Source: Vreelandella titanicae BH1
GTDB lineage: Bacteria; Pseudomonadota; Gammaproteobacteria; Pseudomonadales; Halomonadaceae
Length of the DNA stretch: 64,000 nucleotides
NCBI RefSeq assembly: GCF_000336575.1
Contig: NZ_AOPO01000018.1
Span: 1-64,000 of the forward strand
Direction: 5' to 3'
This document shows positions 38,401 to 46,174 of the stretch, one piece after another. How positions within the stretch are numbered: the stretch's first letter is position 1; each line of letters starts with the position of its first letter. Both the position numbers and the translations under genes were made by a program. The notes beneath the pieces are model-generated. The model saw nothing but the letters and a program-made list of their open reading frames with translations, was not told where the DNA came from and did not search any database.

Positions 38401-41047
38401 TATGCAGCTTCAGTCGATCGCCTGCGTTGCATTAATGGCCCATCGCGGCAGCATAGCGAATCAATTAGCCTTGACGCTGCCCACACGCCTTGCCACAACA
38501 CCGCCCCAAGCGTTGGTCAAACGTCCCCTACCCAGGCACACCCCGCTCAATGCCAGCGAAACGCCACTCCCAACGCTTGAGTTTTTTAATGGCCTGGGCG
38601 GCTTTGCTCAGGATGGTCGTGAGTACGTCACGGTACTTGAGGCAGGGAGCTCCACGCCCGCGCCGTGGATCAACGTGATCGCCAACGCAGGCTTCGGCTT
38701 TCAGGTATCAGCAGAAGGCGCAGGCTATGTATGGGCGGATAACAGCCGCGAAAACCAGCTCACAGCCTGGTCAAACGACCCCGTGATGGATCCAAGTGGC
38801 GATGTGATCTATGTTCGCGATGAAGAGACGATGGCGCTCTTCACCGCGACTGCCCGACCTTTGCGGGATCATGGCCGCTACATGGCACGACACGGCTTCG
38901 GCTATAGCCAGTTCGAGCACCAAGTGGATGGGATCGCTCTGGAGCTTCTGCACTTCGTGCCCCTAGAGACCCCGCTAAGGATTTCACGGCTACGCCTTAG
39001 CAATCACTCCGGGCGACTACGCAAGCTCTCGGTGACGGCTTATGCCGAGTGGGTGCTAGGGACTTCACGTAGCGGCTCGGCGCCTTTTCTGATCTCGCAC
39101 CCAGACGCCGATAGCGGCGCGCTGCTGGTGGAGAATCCCTGGAATATAAATTTCCCTGGCCGGGTAGCGTTTCTGGATATCGGCACCCAACCAACTTCCT
39201 GGACGGCTGACCGCTGTGAATTTATCGGCCACGGCGGTAGCCTGGGGGCGCCCGCGGGGCTGCGCAGCCAGGCTCCGCTTTCCGGCACCCACGGTGCGGG
39301 GTTGGATCCCTGTGCCGCGCTTAACCGCAGCGTAACGCTAGGGGCAGGTGAAAGCGTCGATATCGTTGTACTGATGGGGCAAAGCAGCTCAACCGCTGAA
39401 GCCAAATCGCTGATCGCGCGGTATCGCCAGGCGGACATTGACGCGGAGCTCGCACTGGTCACTGCGCACTGGCAAACGCAGCTTAACGCGGTACAAGTGG
39501 CCACCCCTGACCGCTCCATGGACATCATGCTTAACGGCTGGCTAATGTACCAAACCATTGCCTGCCGAATCACCGCGCGCTCAGGGTTTTACCAAGCCAG
39601 CGGCGCCTATGGTTTCCGTGACCAGTTACAGGATGGCATGGCGTTAACCTTCACCAGCCCCGAAACCACTCGTCAACACCTGCTCCGCGCCGCCTCACGC
39701 CAGTTTGTCGAAGGCGATGTCCAGCACTGGTGGCTGCCCCACTCCGGCCAAGGGGTGCGTACGCGTATTTCCGATGACCGGGTCTGGCTGGCTTATGCCT
39801 GCGCCCGCTATATTGCCACTTCCCACGACGCCGCCGTGCTCGACGAGACGGTGAGTTTTCTGGAAGGTGCCGAATTAGCGCCTGAAGAGCACGACTGTTT
39901 TTTTCAGCCGATGATCGCAGGGGAAACCGCCTCGCTGTTTGAGCACTGCGCCCGAGGCTTGGATCAAAGCATTGATCTAACCGGCGAGCACGGCTTACCG
40001 TTGATCGGTGGCGGCGATTGGAACGATGGCATGAACCGCGTTGGCGAAGCGGGCGAAGGCGAAAGCGTGTGGCTTGGCTGGCTGCTGGTGCATACCCTGG
40101 AGCTGTTTCTACCCTTTGCCCAGCAGCGCGAAAAGCAAGCGCCTTCAGCGGCTAAGGACTCAACCACACTGGACTCAGCCACAATGGACACTCCACGCGC
40201 CGAGCGTTGGCGTGCCCATATCACTGCGTTGCGTATTGCGCTGGAAAGCAACGCCTGGGACGGCCAGTGGTACCGCCGGGCGACCTTTGATGACGGCAGC
40301 TGGCTGGGCAGTAAAGGGAGCGACGCCTGCCAAATTGATTCGATTGCCCAGACCTGGGCGGTACTCTCGGGGGCAGCAGACCCCCACCGCGCAGCCCTCG
40401 CCATGGCTTCACTGGAACGTGAGCTGATCAGGCACGATGAGCAACTTGCGCTACTGTTCTGGCCCCCCTTCGATCAGCCCCAGCGCGACCCAGGCTATAT
40501 CGGCGGCTATCCGCCCGGTATGCGCGAGAACGGTGGGCAATATAGCCACGCCGCAATGTGGGCGATTCTCGCCTTTGCAAAGCTCGGCGAGGGCAGCAAA
40601 GCGCATGGGCTTTTTGCGCTACTCAACCCGATCAATCATGCCCGCACCACCGAAGAGGTCACTCGTTATCACGTAGAACCCTATGTGGTGGCTGCGGATG
40701 TCTATTCGGTTGCGCCTCATACCGGACGCGGCGGCTGGACATGGTACACAGGCTCAGCGGGCTGGATGTACCGCGCTGGGGTGGAGGGCATTCTGGGCAT
40801 TCGCCGAGAAGGTGGCTGGCTGGTGATTGCCCCCTGCCTTCCCCACGACTGGCCAGGTTTTAGCGCAACGCTAACCATTGCCGCCACCCACTACGCGGTT
40901 AAGGTTACCACCACCGATGAGGCACCCAGCGCGCAGCTCGATGGCCGAATACTGACCCGTCAACAAGGTGAAGTACGCATTCCGCTGGATGGCAAACGAC
41001 ATCAGTTAGAGGTATTTATCAAGCCAAACACAGTCGCTGAAAAGTAA
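32411..41047 (+). CDS. ndvB: Cyclic beta-1,2-glucan synthase (NdvB/Cgs type), 2878 residues
   Basis: Giant membrane enzyme that makes cyclic beta-1,2-glucan from UDP-glucose at the inner membrane; the product goes to the periplasm and aids osmotic adaptation in rhizobia and Brucella. Seen in order: a helical N-terminal region (~1-415), membrane segments near 424-490, the GT84 glycosyltransferase domain with DADTRLPRG (~645) and KRQHRWTRGDW (~790), further helices (~830-1010), a glycoamylase-like section with STVDSGNLAGHLI (~1121), LGLKRGLSADLVIAPYATG, and a GH94-type phosphorylase region with YGFRDQLQDG (~2400) and GGGDWNDGMN (~2533). The length matches the family (~2800). No frameshift was found. 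An in-frame GTG at 32420 with AGGA 8 nt upstream is a slightly better start than the ATG at 32411. Confidence 0.93.
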   Translation: MESVKQLLRFVRPHPTFAAPWNSTSPVREELFSAERLEQHAGSLALNQSVTSTPPKVVSLARRLNDNARALLDVYRASATALAGGREIVPAAAWLLDNYHLIEAQIREIRSDLPPGYYRQLPKLANGPFAGYPRVFGIAWAFVAHTDSHVDLDNLQNFITAYQRVQSLTIGELWAVAITLRIVLIENLRRLADQIISEQTARDEADALAAKWLTPTDRQTSQERHTFHLETSTLNIHKGPLAEPFTAQLAKRLRGLDPRCSPLVGWLNEQLSQQGESIDDMVQHAQQRQGAANVTVRNIITSMRFVSSIDWAELFENVSLVDSRLRQQSHFSQLDFPTRNQYRSAIEQLARGSRFSEFEVVEAALSLSQQAGDATSDPAEAARRGDPGYFLVGSGRITLERQIRFTPSSRQWLRRTLIHHGIRSYIVLMAVVTVSLMTLAGGLLLSLPLAMGDVPLPWLMLLGAFGFLPIMEVATLIVNRLIIYSIDAQPLPGLDLAKGIPPQLRTLVAVPTLLTSEEDLREQIERLEVHHLSSGEGALGYALLLDGVDAPQAELPHEAALLTAAQAAVEQLNKRYCPLALDSDKRFFLLHRRRVFNASENTWMGWERKRGKLHELNRLLRGATDTTFIEPPPLPSDVRYVITLDADTRLPRGAASRLIGKMAHPLNQPRMDQQLRRVVEGYAILQPRVTPSLPTGGEGSIYQRLFSAPGGIDPYAAAISDLYQDLVGEGSFAGKGIYAIDAFEASLAGRVPDNSLLSHDLFEGVFARAGLASDIEVIEDFPARYDVAAKRQHRWTRGDWQLLPWLIASALPLTGRMKMLGNLRRSVTPLLVLASLAVSWQLPLSMAITSTLLLLAVVGAPVLLSLTASFVPFRAWSRLRHHYHLWFDELKLGSAQMLLLILFLPDQAWRMLDAIARTLARVLVTHRRLLEWTSAAQSMKSPPLTVLGFYQRMAPGTALGLAVVISALWTASHTWPITLPMALLWLAAPAVASWLSSSTSAVVQPTISEEEALELRVIARRTWRFFETFVTATDNRLPPDNFQEDPQPALAQRTSPTNMGLYLLSTLAARDFGWTGTHETLERLEATLGVMLGLPRYRGHFYNWYATHDLRPLNPRYVSTVDSGNLAGHLIAIANACETWQTAGYLADPREGIADTLNLARQTLKQASTLSKEFTAQLSVQLEAIDAQLKGKVMSTGCLATIAALTDSTLTLSRTPLSEHNDPYSEDLLFWLQALHASVAQHRHDRESQPNLEEGALALRLQQLADSARRLALGMDFAFLLDSERQLLSIGYSLDDNCLDTSCYDLLASEARLASLFAIAKGDIPTRHWFKLGRAATPVTFGSALISWSGSMFEYLMPSLVMRAPGGSLLEQTNRLVVKRQETYAAQLSAPWGISESAYNARDREFTYQYSNFGVPGLGLKRGLSADLVIAPYATGLAAMVDPNGACRNFKRLAEMGAVGRYGFYEALDFTRSRLPAGEKVVIVRSFMAHHQGMTIAAIANTLHHGQMRARFHREPMIQASELLLQERVPRNVAIAHPRAEEVKSNASQMINEAQTIRRASTTASGAPVTHLLSNGCYSVMLTATGGGYSRWRNVAISRWQPDATRDHLGSFIFLRDAKHPGVWTATGQTAAHPTSANDEHSHAIFAEDYARYSHRHDDITSHMEVLVSGEDDSEVRHLSLTNSGRHARDITITSYLELVLTAPSTDNAHPAFAKMFVVTEYLEAFNALIATRRRRSPDEEQVWAAHFAVVEGDTVGELEFETDRARFLGRGRSTLHASALAEGQHLSSSVGSVLDPIFALRYCLRVVPGKAARIAYWTVVASSREALMDLIDKHHDRSAFERAKTLAWTQAQVQLRHLGIQPEEAADFQRLAAPILYPDTRFRAPAEAIERGAGPQSRLWQHGISGDLPIILMRIDSIDDIGQVRQLLRAHEYWRMKRLGVDMVIINERSSSYIQDLQQAIETAVLSSQTQPRLKKDFAQGAVIALRADLISLEIRMQLQSIACVALMAHRGSIANQLALTLPTRLATTPPQALVKRPLPRHTPLNASETPLPTLEFFNGLGGFAQDGREYVTVLEAGSSTPAPWINVIANAGFGFQVSAEGAGYVWADNSRENQLTAWSNDPVMDPSGDVIYVRDEETMALFTATARPLRDHGRYMARHGFGYSQFEHQVDGIALELLHFVPLETPLRISRLRLSNHSGRLRKLSVTAYAEWVLGTSRSGSAPFLISHPDADSGALLVENPWNINFPGRVAFLDIGTQPTSWTADRCEFIGHGGSLGAPAGLRSQAPLSGTHGAGLDPCAALNRSVTLGAGESVDIVVLMGQSSSTAEAKSLIARYRQADIDAELALVTAHWQTQLNAVQVATPDRSMDIMLNGWLMYQTIACRITARSGFYQASGAYGFRDQLQDGMALTFTSPETTRQHLLRAASRQFVEGDVQHWWLPHSGQGVRTRISDDRVWLAYACARYIATSHDAAVLDETVSFLEGAELAPEEHDCFFQPMIAGETASLFEHCARGLDQSIDLTGEHGLPLIGGGDWNDGMNRVGEAGEGESVWLGWLLVHTLELFLPFAQQREKQAPSAAKDSTTLDSATMDTPRAERWRAHITALRIALESNAWDGQWYRRATFDDGSWLGSKGSDACQIDSIAQTWAVLSGAADPHRAALAMASLERELIRHDEQLALLFWPPFDQPQRDPGYIGGYPPGMRENGGQYSHAAMWAILAFAKLGEGSKAHGLFALLNPINHARTTEEVTRYHVEPYVVAADVYSVAPHTGRGGWTWYTGSAGWMYRAGVEGILGIRREGGWLVIAPCLPHDWPGFSATLTIAATHYAVKVTTTDEAPSAQLDGRILTRQQGEVRIPLDGKRHQLEVFIKPNTVAEK

Positions 41048-41146
41048 CGGAGGCAGGTCGTAGCTGATAGAATACCGCCCCTTTCAGGCGCGTTAGCGGC
41101 TAAACGCCGATACGCCACCCACCTTTTACTACCTGAGAGTTGCGCA

Positions 41147-42367
41147 ATGATCGCCACCGCCCGCACCGTTTTCCGGCCACTTATTCGGCTGGGCCTTATC
41201 CCGCAGATTTTAATCGGTATCGTTGCCGGGGTAGTGCTCGCCCTGTTTTCACCGGGCATTGCAAGCGACGTGGCCCTACTTGGCCAGCTCTTTATCGCCG
41301 CATTGCAGGCAGTGGCGCCCATTTTGGTGTTTGTACTGGTAGCCGCTGCGATCTCTGCTCATCAAAAAGGTCAACCCACCCATATTCGCCCCGTGCTGGT
41401 GCTCTATGTGGTGGGCACGCTGATCGCCGCGCTCATTGCAGTGGCAGCCAGCTTCCTGTTTCCCACGGAGCTTACGTTAGATTTGGGGCAAGTTGACGGC
41501 AACCCGCCCGGGGATATTTTTAGCGTTCTACGCGACCTGCTGCTAAACGCGGTTGCCAACCCGGTTAGTGCGCTGATGGAGGCTAACTTTATCGCTATTT
41601 TGGCCTGGGCTATCGGCCTGGGTTTAATGCTGCGCCAAGCCAGCGATACCACCCGCCAAGCATTGAGCGATTTATCCGCAGCGATCACCCGCATTGTGAC
41701 ACTGGTGATTCGTTTAGCGCCGCTGGGTATCTTTGGTTTAGTGGCAGGCACGCTGGCAGAATCCGGCGTTGAGTCGCTGCTCAACTACGCCCAACTGCTG
41801 GGTGTGATCGTGGGCTGTATGCTGTTTGTCGCGCTGGTTAGCAACCCGCTGCTGGTTTACTTCACCACCCGGCAAAACCCTTATCCCCTGGTGTTTACGT
41901 GCCTGCGCGGTAGTGCGATTACTGCCTTTTTCACCCGCAGTTCGGCCGCGAATATCCCCGTGAACCTGGAGCTTTGCCGCCGCCTAAAGCTCGACCCTGA
42001 CACCTACTCCATTTCCATTCCGCTGGGTGCAACGATCAATATGTGTGGCGCAGCCATCACCATTACTGTCATCACTCTGGCGACCACTCATACGCTAGGC
42101 ATTAGCGTCGACTTTCCCACGGCGCTGCTACTTTGCGTGGTTTCAGCGCTGGCGGCCTGCGGCGTTTCAGGCGTGGCGGGCGGTTCACTGATGCTGATTC
42201 CCATGGCCGCCAACCTGTTCGGTATTCCCACGGAAGTGGCCATGCAGGCGGTGGCGATTGGCTTTGTGATCAGCGTGGTACAGGACTCCACCGAAACTGC
42301 GCTCAATTCCTCTACCGATGTGCTGTTTACTGCAGCGGCCTGCCGCTCCAAGGAAGCGAACAACTAG
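41147..42367 (+). CDS. sstT: Serine/threonine:Na+ symporter
   Basis: 406-residue transporter of the dicarboxylate/amino acid:cation symporter family, SstT branch. Evidence is the N-terminal PQILIGIVAGVVLAL, the hairpin region STRSSAANIP-like text (here FTRSSAANIPVNLELC), ISIPLGATINMCGAAITITV in TM7, and GVSGVAGGSLMLIPMAANLFG with VQDSTETALNSSTDVLFTAA at the end. About nine membrane segments. Imports serine and threonine with Na+, fitting a halophile. It starts 100 bp after the glucan synthase and probably has its own promoter. Confidence 0.94.
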   Translation: MIATARTVFRPLIRLGLIPQILIGIVAGVVLALFSPGIASDVALLGQLFIAALQAVAPILVFVLVAAAISAHQKGQPTHIRPVLVLYVVGTLIAALIAVAASFLFPTELTLDLGQVDGNPPGDIFSVLRDLLLNAVANPVSALMEANFIAILAWAIGLGLMLRQASDTTRQALSDLSAAITRIVTLVIRLAPLGIFGLVAGTLAESGVESLLNYAQLLGVIVGCMLFVALVSNPLLVYFTTRQNPYPLVFTCLRGSAITAFFTRSSAANIPVNLELCRRLKLDPDTYSISIPLGATINMCGAAITITVITLATTHTLGISVDFPTALLLCVVSALAACGVSGVAGGSLMLIPMAANLFGIPTEVAMQAVAIGFVISVVQDSTETALNSSTDVLFTAAACRSKEANN

Positions 42368-42375
42368 CACTGCCC

Positions 42376-42390
42376 GGGGCATAGTGCCCC
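42376..42390 (+). terminator. Compact hairpin after sstT
   Basis: Perfect 6-bp stem GGGGCA/TGCCCC with a 3-nt loop, with additional TGCC/GGCA pairing outside. No U tract follows, so it is a weak terminator candidate. Confidence 0.4.
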
Positions 42391-42465
42391 ATTAGGCATA
42401 CTCCCAGCGCGCCGCCGCTAGAGGGTGCCACTTCCGAATAAGGCTATTGTTGCCGAGCGAGGCCA

Positions 42466-42510
42466 TTGACAGACGAACGTTCCTTATATAGAACGTTCTA
42501 TATAAAGAAC
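42466..42510 (+). promoter_or_regulatory. Promoter with a tandem 16-bp-period GAACGTTC operator
   Basis: A -35 box TTGACA (42466-42471) is followed by GAACGTTC at 42475-42482 and 42491-42498 and by GAAC at 42507-42510, each separated by 8 AT-rich bases. The second copy sits in a perfect 20-bp palindrome (42485-42504). A -10-like TATAGA (42487-42492) falls inside it with a 15-nt spacer. This lies 14 nt before the XRE regulator start, so autoregulation by the XRE protein is likely but inferred. Confidence 0.8.
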
Positions 42511-42523
42511 AGCGGACAGCCTT

Positions 42524-43054
42524 ATGGATAAGCTCTCACTCAACACGTTGGGCCAGCACCTTCAAGCACTTCGCCTGGAGCGGGGCTGGTCACTGTCGCA
42601 GTTAGCCAATGAGGCGGGGATTGCCAAATCCAACCTGTGTCGCCTTGAACAAGGCAACGGCAATCCGACCCTGGATACCATTTGGCGGCTGGCGGTGCAG
42701 CTCAATGTGCCTTTCGGCACTCTGGTAGCGCCAATCAGCGTGCCGCTGGGTGAAGATGGCGTACAGGTGCGTTTAATCGATCAAGGCAAGGATTCCCCTC
42801 AGGTGGACGCCTACTGGATGCGCTGCGCACCGCATACATTGCGTCATGCTGAAGCCCATACACCCGGCACCCGTGAATCACTCACACTGATCAGCGGCTG
42901 GCTGGAAGCGGGGCCCGAAGGGGCAACCACGGTACTGACACCGGGAGAGGCCATCACCTTCGCCGCCGATCAACCGCACCTTTACCGTACCCACGAAGCG
43001 GAGGCCACGTTGATGATGACCATCACCTATGGTTTGGAAGGCCAAACATCATGA
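42524..43054 (+). CDS. XRE family transcriptional regulator with C-terminal cupin domain
   Basis: 176-residue regulator. Residues ~8-62 are a Cro/C1-type HTH (ALRLERGWSLSQLANEAGIA, then KSNLCRLEQGNGNPTLDTIW). Residues ~95-172 form a cupin fold (ESLTLISGWLEAGPEG, LTPGEAITFAADQPHLYR), likely a small-ligand sensor. It is first in a run with azlC and azlD, overlapping azlC by ATGA. Its promoter contains a striking repeated operator. By analogy with XRE-cupin regulators of amino acid exporters it probably senses an amino acid or analogue. The ATG at 42524 has only a weak ribosome-binding site. Confidence 0.92.
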   Translation: MDKLSLNTLGQHLQALRLERGWSLSQLANEAGIAKSNLCRLEQGNGNPTLDTIWRLAVQLNVPFGTLVAPISVPLGEDGVQVRLIDQGKDSPQVDAYWMRCAPHTLRHAEAHTPGTRESLTLISGWLEAGPEGATTVLTPGEAITFAADQPHLYRTHEAEATLMMTITYGLEGQTS

Positions 43055-43791
43055 GCCAAGCTGCCAGCCACTCTCCTGTTCGTAGCGCGCTGCAGGGCGT
43101 GCGAGAAGCCATCCCACTATTGGGCGGCTACATTCCCGTGGCGCTGTCATTTGGCTTAGTCGCCACCCAGGCCGGCTTTAGCACGCTGGAGGCCACGGCT
43201 ATTTCAGCGCTGATTTACGCCGGTGCTTCGCAATTTCTATTTGTCGGTATGATCGCTACAGGCGCCCCGCTGTGGCTGGTGGTAGCGATGACGCTGCTGA
43301 TTAACGTGCGCCATGTGGTGTACGGCCCTAACCTGGCGGGACTACTGCCGCGCAGTCGCCACTGGCCCTGGTTAATGCACGGCCTCACCGACCAGGTGTT
43401 TGCACTGGCCCTAACCCGACTGCCCCAACTGCCTGAGGTAAAGCGTTTTAGTTGGTTTTTGGGCGCATCACTGCTGGCCTGGGGCGCCTGGATAATTGGC
43501 ACCGCGGTGGGGGCTACCGCCGGTGAGGCCTTTACCGCCCGCTGGCCGCTGCTGGGTGAGATTATGCCCTTCGCGCTGCCCGCGCTGTTTTTGACCATGG
43601 TGGCGCCGCGCTTTACCGACAAGCGTTGGGCAGTCGCCATGGGCTGCACCATTTTAGCGGCGCTGTGTTTGACCCTGGTCGGCTGGGGCAACGTGGCGAT
43701 TCCCTTAGCCGCCGCCTGCGGCGCGCTGTGCTTCTACTCCACGCAGTTCTATACGCAAAGATTCGCCACCAACAGGAGGCGTGAATCATGA
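43051..43791 (+). CDS. azlC: AzlC family branched-chain amino acid exporter subunit
   Basis: 246-residue membrane protein, six or so helices. Typical AzlC text is VREAIPLLGGYIPVALSFGL at residues ~17-36, ISALIYAGASQFLFVGM and LLINVRHVVYGPNLAG. AzlC is the large subunit of the AzlCD pair that exports branched-chain amino acids and analogues across the inner membrane. Coupled by ATGA overlaps to the XRE regulator before it and azlD after it. A second, independent azlCD pair is present at 62.2 kb. Confidence 0.92.
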   Translation: MSQAASHSPVRSALQGVREAIPLLGGYIPVALSFGLVATQAGFSTLEATAISALIYAGASQFLFVGMIATGAPLWLVVAMTLLINVRHVVYGPNLAGLLPRSRHWPWLMHGLTDQVFALALTRLPQLPEVKRFSWFLGASLLAWGAWIIGTAVGATAGEAFTARWPLLGEIMPFALPALFLTMVAPRFTDKRWAVAMGCTILAALCLTLVGWGNVAIPLAAACGALCFYSTQFYTQRFATNRRRES

Positions 43792-44123
43792 GCACTGCAC
43801 TTTGGATAGCGGTCGCGGTTTCTGCCATTGGCACGTTGCTGATGCGGGTTGTGCCGTTTTTATGGATGCAGCGCCGCCTCAACAGCGAAAGTGGCCTTAA
43901 TAACATGCCCCAGTGGCTGGGTATTCTTGGCCCACTGATGATTGCCGCCGTGCTGGGGGTATCCATTGTACCGGTTAACCCAAGCGCTGTTTCCTGGATC
44001 GCCACCGCCATCGGGCTTTCTGTCACGCTGCTGGTGTGGTCGCGGGTACGCTCACTTGGCTGGCCGGTCGCGGCCGGCGTCGCGGTATTTGGGATAGTTG
44101 AGGTCGCGGCCTTCATTTGGTAA
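43788..44123 (+). CDS. azlD: AzlD family small subunit of amino acid exporter
   Basis: 111-residue membrane protein with three to four helices; starts within the azlC stop (ATGA). The segment AVSAIGTLLMRVVPFLWMQR matches the AzlD start. The size is normal. A dyad TAATGC-TTT-GCATTA followed by GCTTTT lies right at its stop and may be a weak terminator. Confidence 0.9.
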   Translation: MSTALWIAVAVSAIGTLLMRVVPFLWMQRRLNSESGLNNMPQWLGILGPLMIAAVLGVSIVPVNPSAVSWIATAIGLSVTLLVWSRVRSLGWPVAAGVAVFGIVEVAAFIW

Positions 44124-44195
44124 TGCTTTGCATTAGCTTTTACGTCATGCCATCATCCTGGCTCTTAAGTCCGAGCCAATCGTAAAGTGACATTA

Positions 44196-45176
44196 ATGTT
44201 AAAAGCACACACCCATCGCAAGAAGGTTTTTATGAGTGTGTTGCTGTTAACGCAGGCGGCGCTAATGCCCTTTATGGCAGCCGCTGACACGCCGAGCAGC
44301 CCCCCGGAACCGCCACGCATTGTGACGCTTTACCAGGGGGCTACCGACAGCGCCGTAGCCCTTGGACTGACGCCTATTGGCGTAGTCGATTCCTGGCTGG
44401 AAAAGCCCATGTACCGCTATCTGCGCGATGCGCTTGATAGCGTCGAGCATGTGGGGCTGGAAACCCAACCCAATCTGGAAAAGATTGCCTGGCTTAATCC
44501 TGACTTGGTCATTGCCAGCGACTTTCGCCATGCGCGAATAGCGCCGCTATTGGAGGCCATCGCCCCCACTGTATCTGCCCCGACAGTGTTTAACTTCAAG
44601 ACCACGCTGAACATGGTGGCCAATGCTACTGGCCGCGAAGCGCAGGCAAATGAGCTGCTTGAGCAATGGGATGATCGTGTCGCCGACTTTCGCCAGCAGA
44701 TCGCCGCCAAGTTGAGCAGCGAGTGGCCGCAAAAAGTGGCCGTGGTGCGGTTTAAAAGCGACCACGTGCGCATCTATACCAGCGGCTTTACAGGCTCGAT
44801 TCTTGATGAGCTGGGCTTTAATCAGCCGGATACACTGCAAAGCCAGAGTTGGGGAATGAAGCTTTCCAGTACTGAAAACATTCCGGTGCTGGATGCCGAC
44901 GCCCTCTTTATTCTGCTTGAGCCCGATGACCCCGCTATTGCAGATAATTACCAACACTGGGCCTCCCACCCACTCTGGCAACAGCTGTCAGCGGTACAAA
45001 GCGGGCGCGTATTTGAAGTTGAGCCGGTGAGTTGGATGATGGGTGGTGGCATACTGGCGGCCAACGCCATGCTGGATGATCTGTATAGTCACTACGGGCT
45101 GTTGCAACCCGAAGCGGCGCCGCATCAGGCTTGCCTGCCTCGCTCTTCTGGCCACGGGGAACCTATTTCATGCTAA
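44196..45176 (+). CDS. Iron-siderophore ABC transporter substrate-binding protein
   Basis: 326-residue periplasmic binding protein of the FecB/FhuD (cluster A-II) type. A signal peptide is visible: charged HTHRKKVF, a hydrophobic run and a cleavage-like PFMAAADT. The mature part has RIVTLYQGATDSAVALGLTP and PNLEKIAWLNPDLVIASD, the recurrent landmarks of this class, and SVSSEMIGGG-like text near the end (here PVSWMMGGGIL). I chose ATG 44196 because the alternative ATG at 44232, though preceded by AAGAAGG, would remove the basic n-region. The 3' end overlaps the permease start by 7 nt. Confidence 0.9.
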   Translation: MLKAHTHRKKVFMSVLLLTQAALMPFMAAADTPSSPPEPPRIVTLYQGATDSAVALGLTPIGVVDSWLEKPMYRYLRDALDSVEHVGLETQPNLEKIAWLNPDLVIASDFRHARIAPLLEAIAPTVSAPTVFNFKTTLNMVANATGREAQANELLEQWDDRVADFRQQIAAKLSSEWPQKVAVVRFKSDHVRIYTSGFTGSILDELGFNQPDTLQSQSWGMKLSSTENIPVLDADALFILLEPDDPAIADNYQHWASHPLWQQLSAVQSGRVFEVEPVSWMMGGGILAANAMLDDLYSHYGLLQPEAAPHQACLPRSSGHGEPISC

Positions 45177-46174
45177 GCAGTGCTGCCGCAAAAAGTATTG
45201 GCCTGCTACTTGGCGTGCTGGTGGCACTAGGCGCCTTTTTCGCCAGCGTGATGTTAGGCACAACGGAGATCTCCCTTTCCTCTCTGTATGGCTCGCTCGC
45301 CCATTACGATCCTACCAACATCGCCCACATCATTCTTTTAACTGAGCGCTTACCCCGTGCGGTGATTGCCGCTCTAGTGGGCGCCAGCTTAGCCATTGCC
45401 GGGGCGCTGATGCAGACCATGACGCGCAACCCGCTGGCGTCGCCGGGCATTCTGGGCATTAACGCCGGCGCGATGTTTTTTGTGGTGGTGGCAGTTTCGC
45501 TATTGCCGCTGCACACGCCCGCTCACTACGTATGGGCCGCGCTATTAGGGGCACTCGTTGCGGCCATACTGGTGGTGGTGCTTAGCCGCGGCCGCCACGG
45601 TGAGCTCTCCCCTCTGCGGGTCGTGCTGGCAGGTGTAGCAGTGACGGCAATGTTTGTGTCGTTCAGCCAAGGGCTGTTGGTGATTGATCAGCAAAGTTTT
45701 GAAAGCGTGCTTTACTGGCTGGCGGGCTCAGTGTCGGGGCGCGACCTCTCTTTGGTAGCGCCCTTACTGCCGCTCTTCGGCGGAGCACTGCTGCTCAGCG
45801 CACTGCTGGTACGTCACGCCAATGCACTGTTACTGGGCGATGACATGGTCACCGGGCTGGGCATGCAGGCCACCACCATCAAGCTGCTGCTCGGGCTGAT
45901 TGTGATTGTGCTGGCGGGCAGCGCCGTAGCGCTGGCGGGCATGATCGGGTTTGTGGGCCTGATTGTGCCCCATATGGCGCGGGGGTTATTTGGCATCGAC
46001 CATCGCTGGCTGCTGCCAGCCTGCGCGCTATTGGGTGCCTGTTTGCTGCTGCTGGCCGATCTTGGCTCGCGCTTTTTAATGCCACCCCAAGAGGTTCCGG
46101 TCGGTGTGATGACCGCGCTGATCGGCACGCCCTTCTTTATCTATCTGGCACGACGCAAGATGGCTGGCCAATGA
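45170..46174 (+). CDS. FecCD-family iron-siderophore permease, first subunit
   Basis: 334-residue membrane protein with about ten helices. The FecCD landmarks are RLPRAVIAALVGASLAIAG, LMQTMTRNPLASPGILGINAG and the ATPase-contact region FVGLIVPHMARGLFGIDHR. The ATG at 45170 overlaps the binding protein stop (45174-45176); 13 extra residues of the longer frame lie inside the preceding gene. The next permease begins in its ATGA stop. The two permeases should form a heterodimer around the ATPase encoded at 49.7 kb. Confidence 0.92.
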   Translation: MLSSAAAKSIGLLLGVLVALGAFFASVMLGTTEISLSSLYGSLAHYDPTNIAHIILLTERLPRAVIAALVGASLAIAGALMQTMTRNPLASPGILGINAGAMFFVVVAVSLLPLHTPAHYVWAALLGALVAAILVVVLSRGRHGELSPLRVVLAGVAVTAMFVSFSQGLLVIDQQSFESVLYWLAGSVSGRDLSLVAPLLPLFGGALLLSALLVRHANALLLGDDMVTGLGMQATTIKLLLGLIVIVLAGSAVALAGMIGFVGLIVPHMARGLFGIDHRWLLPACALLGACLLLLADLGSRFLMPPQEVPVGVMTALIGTPFFIYLARRKMAGQ

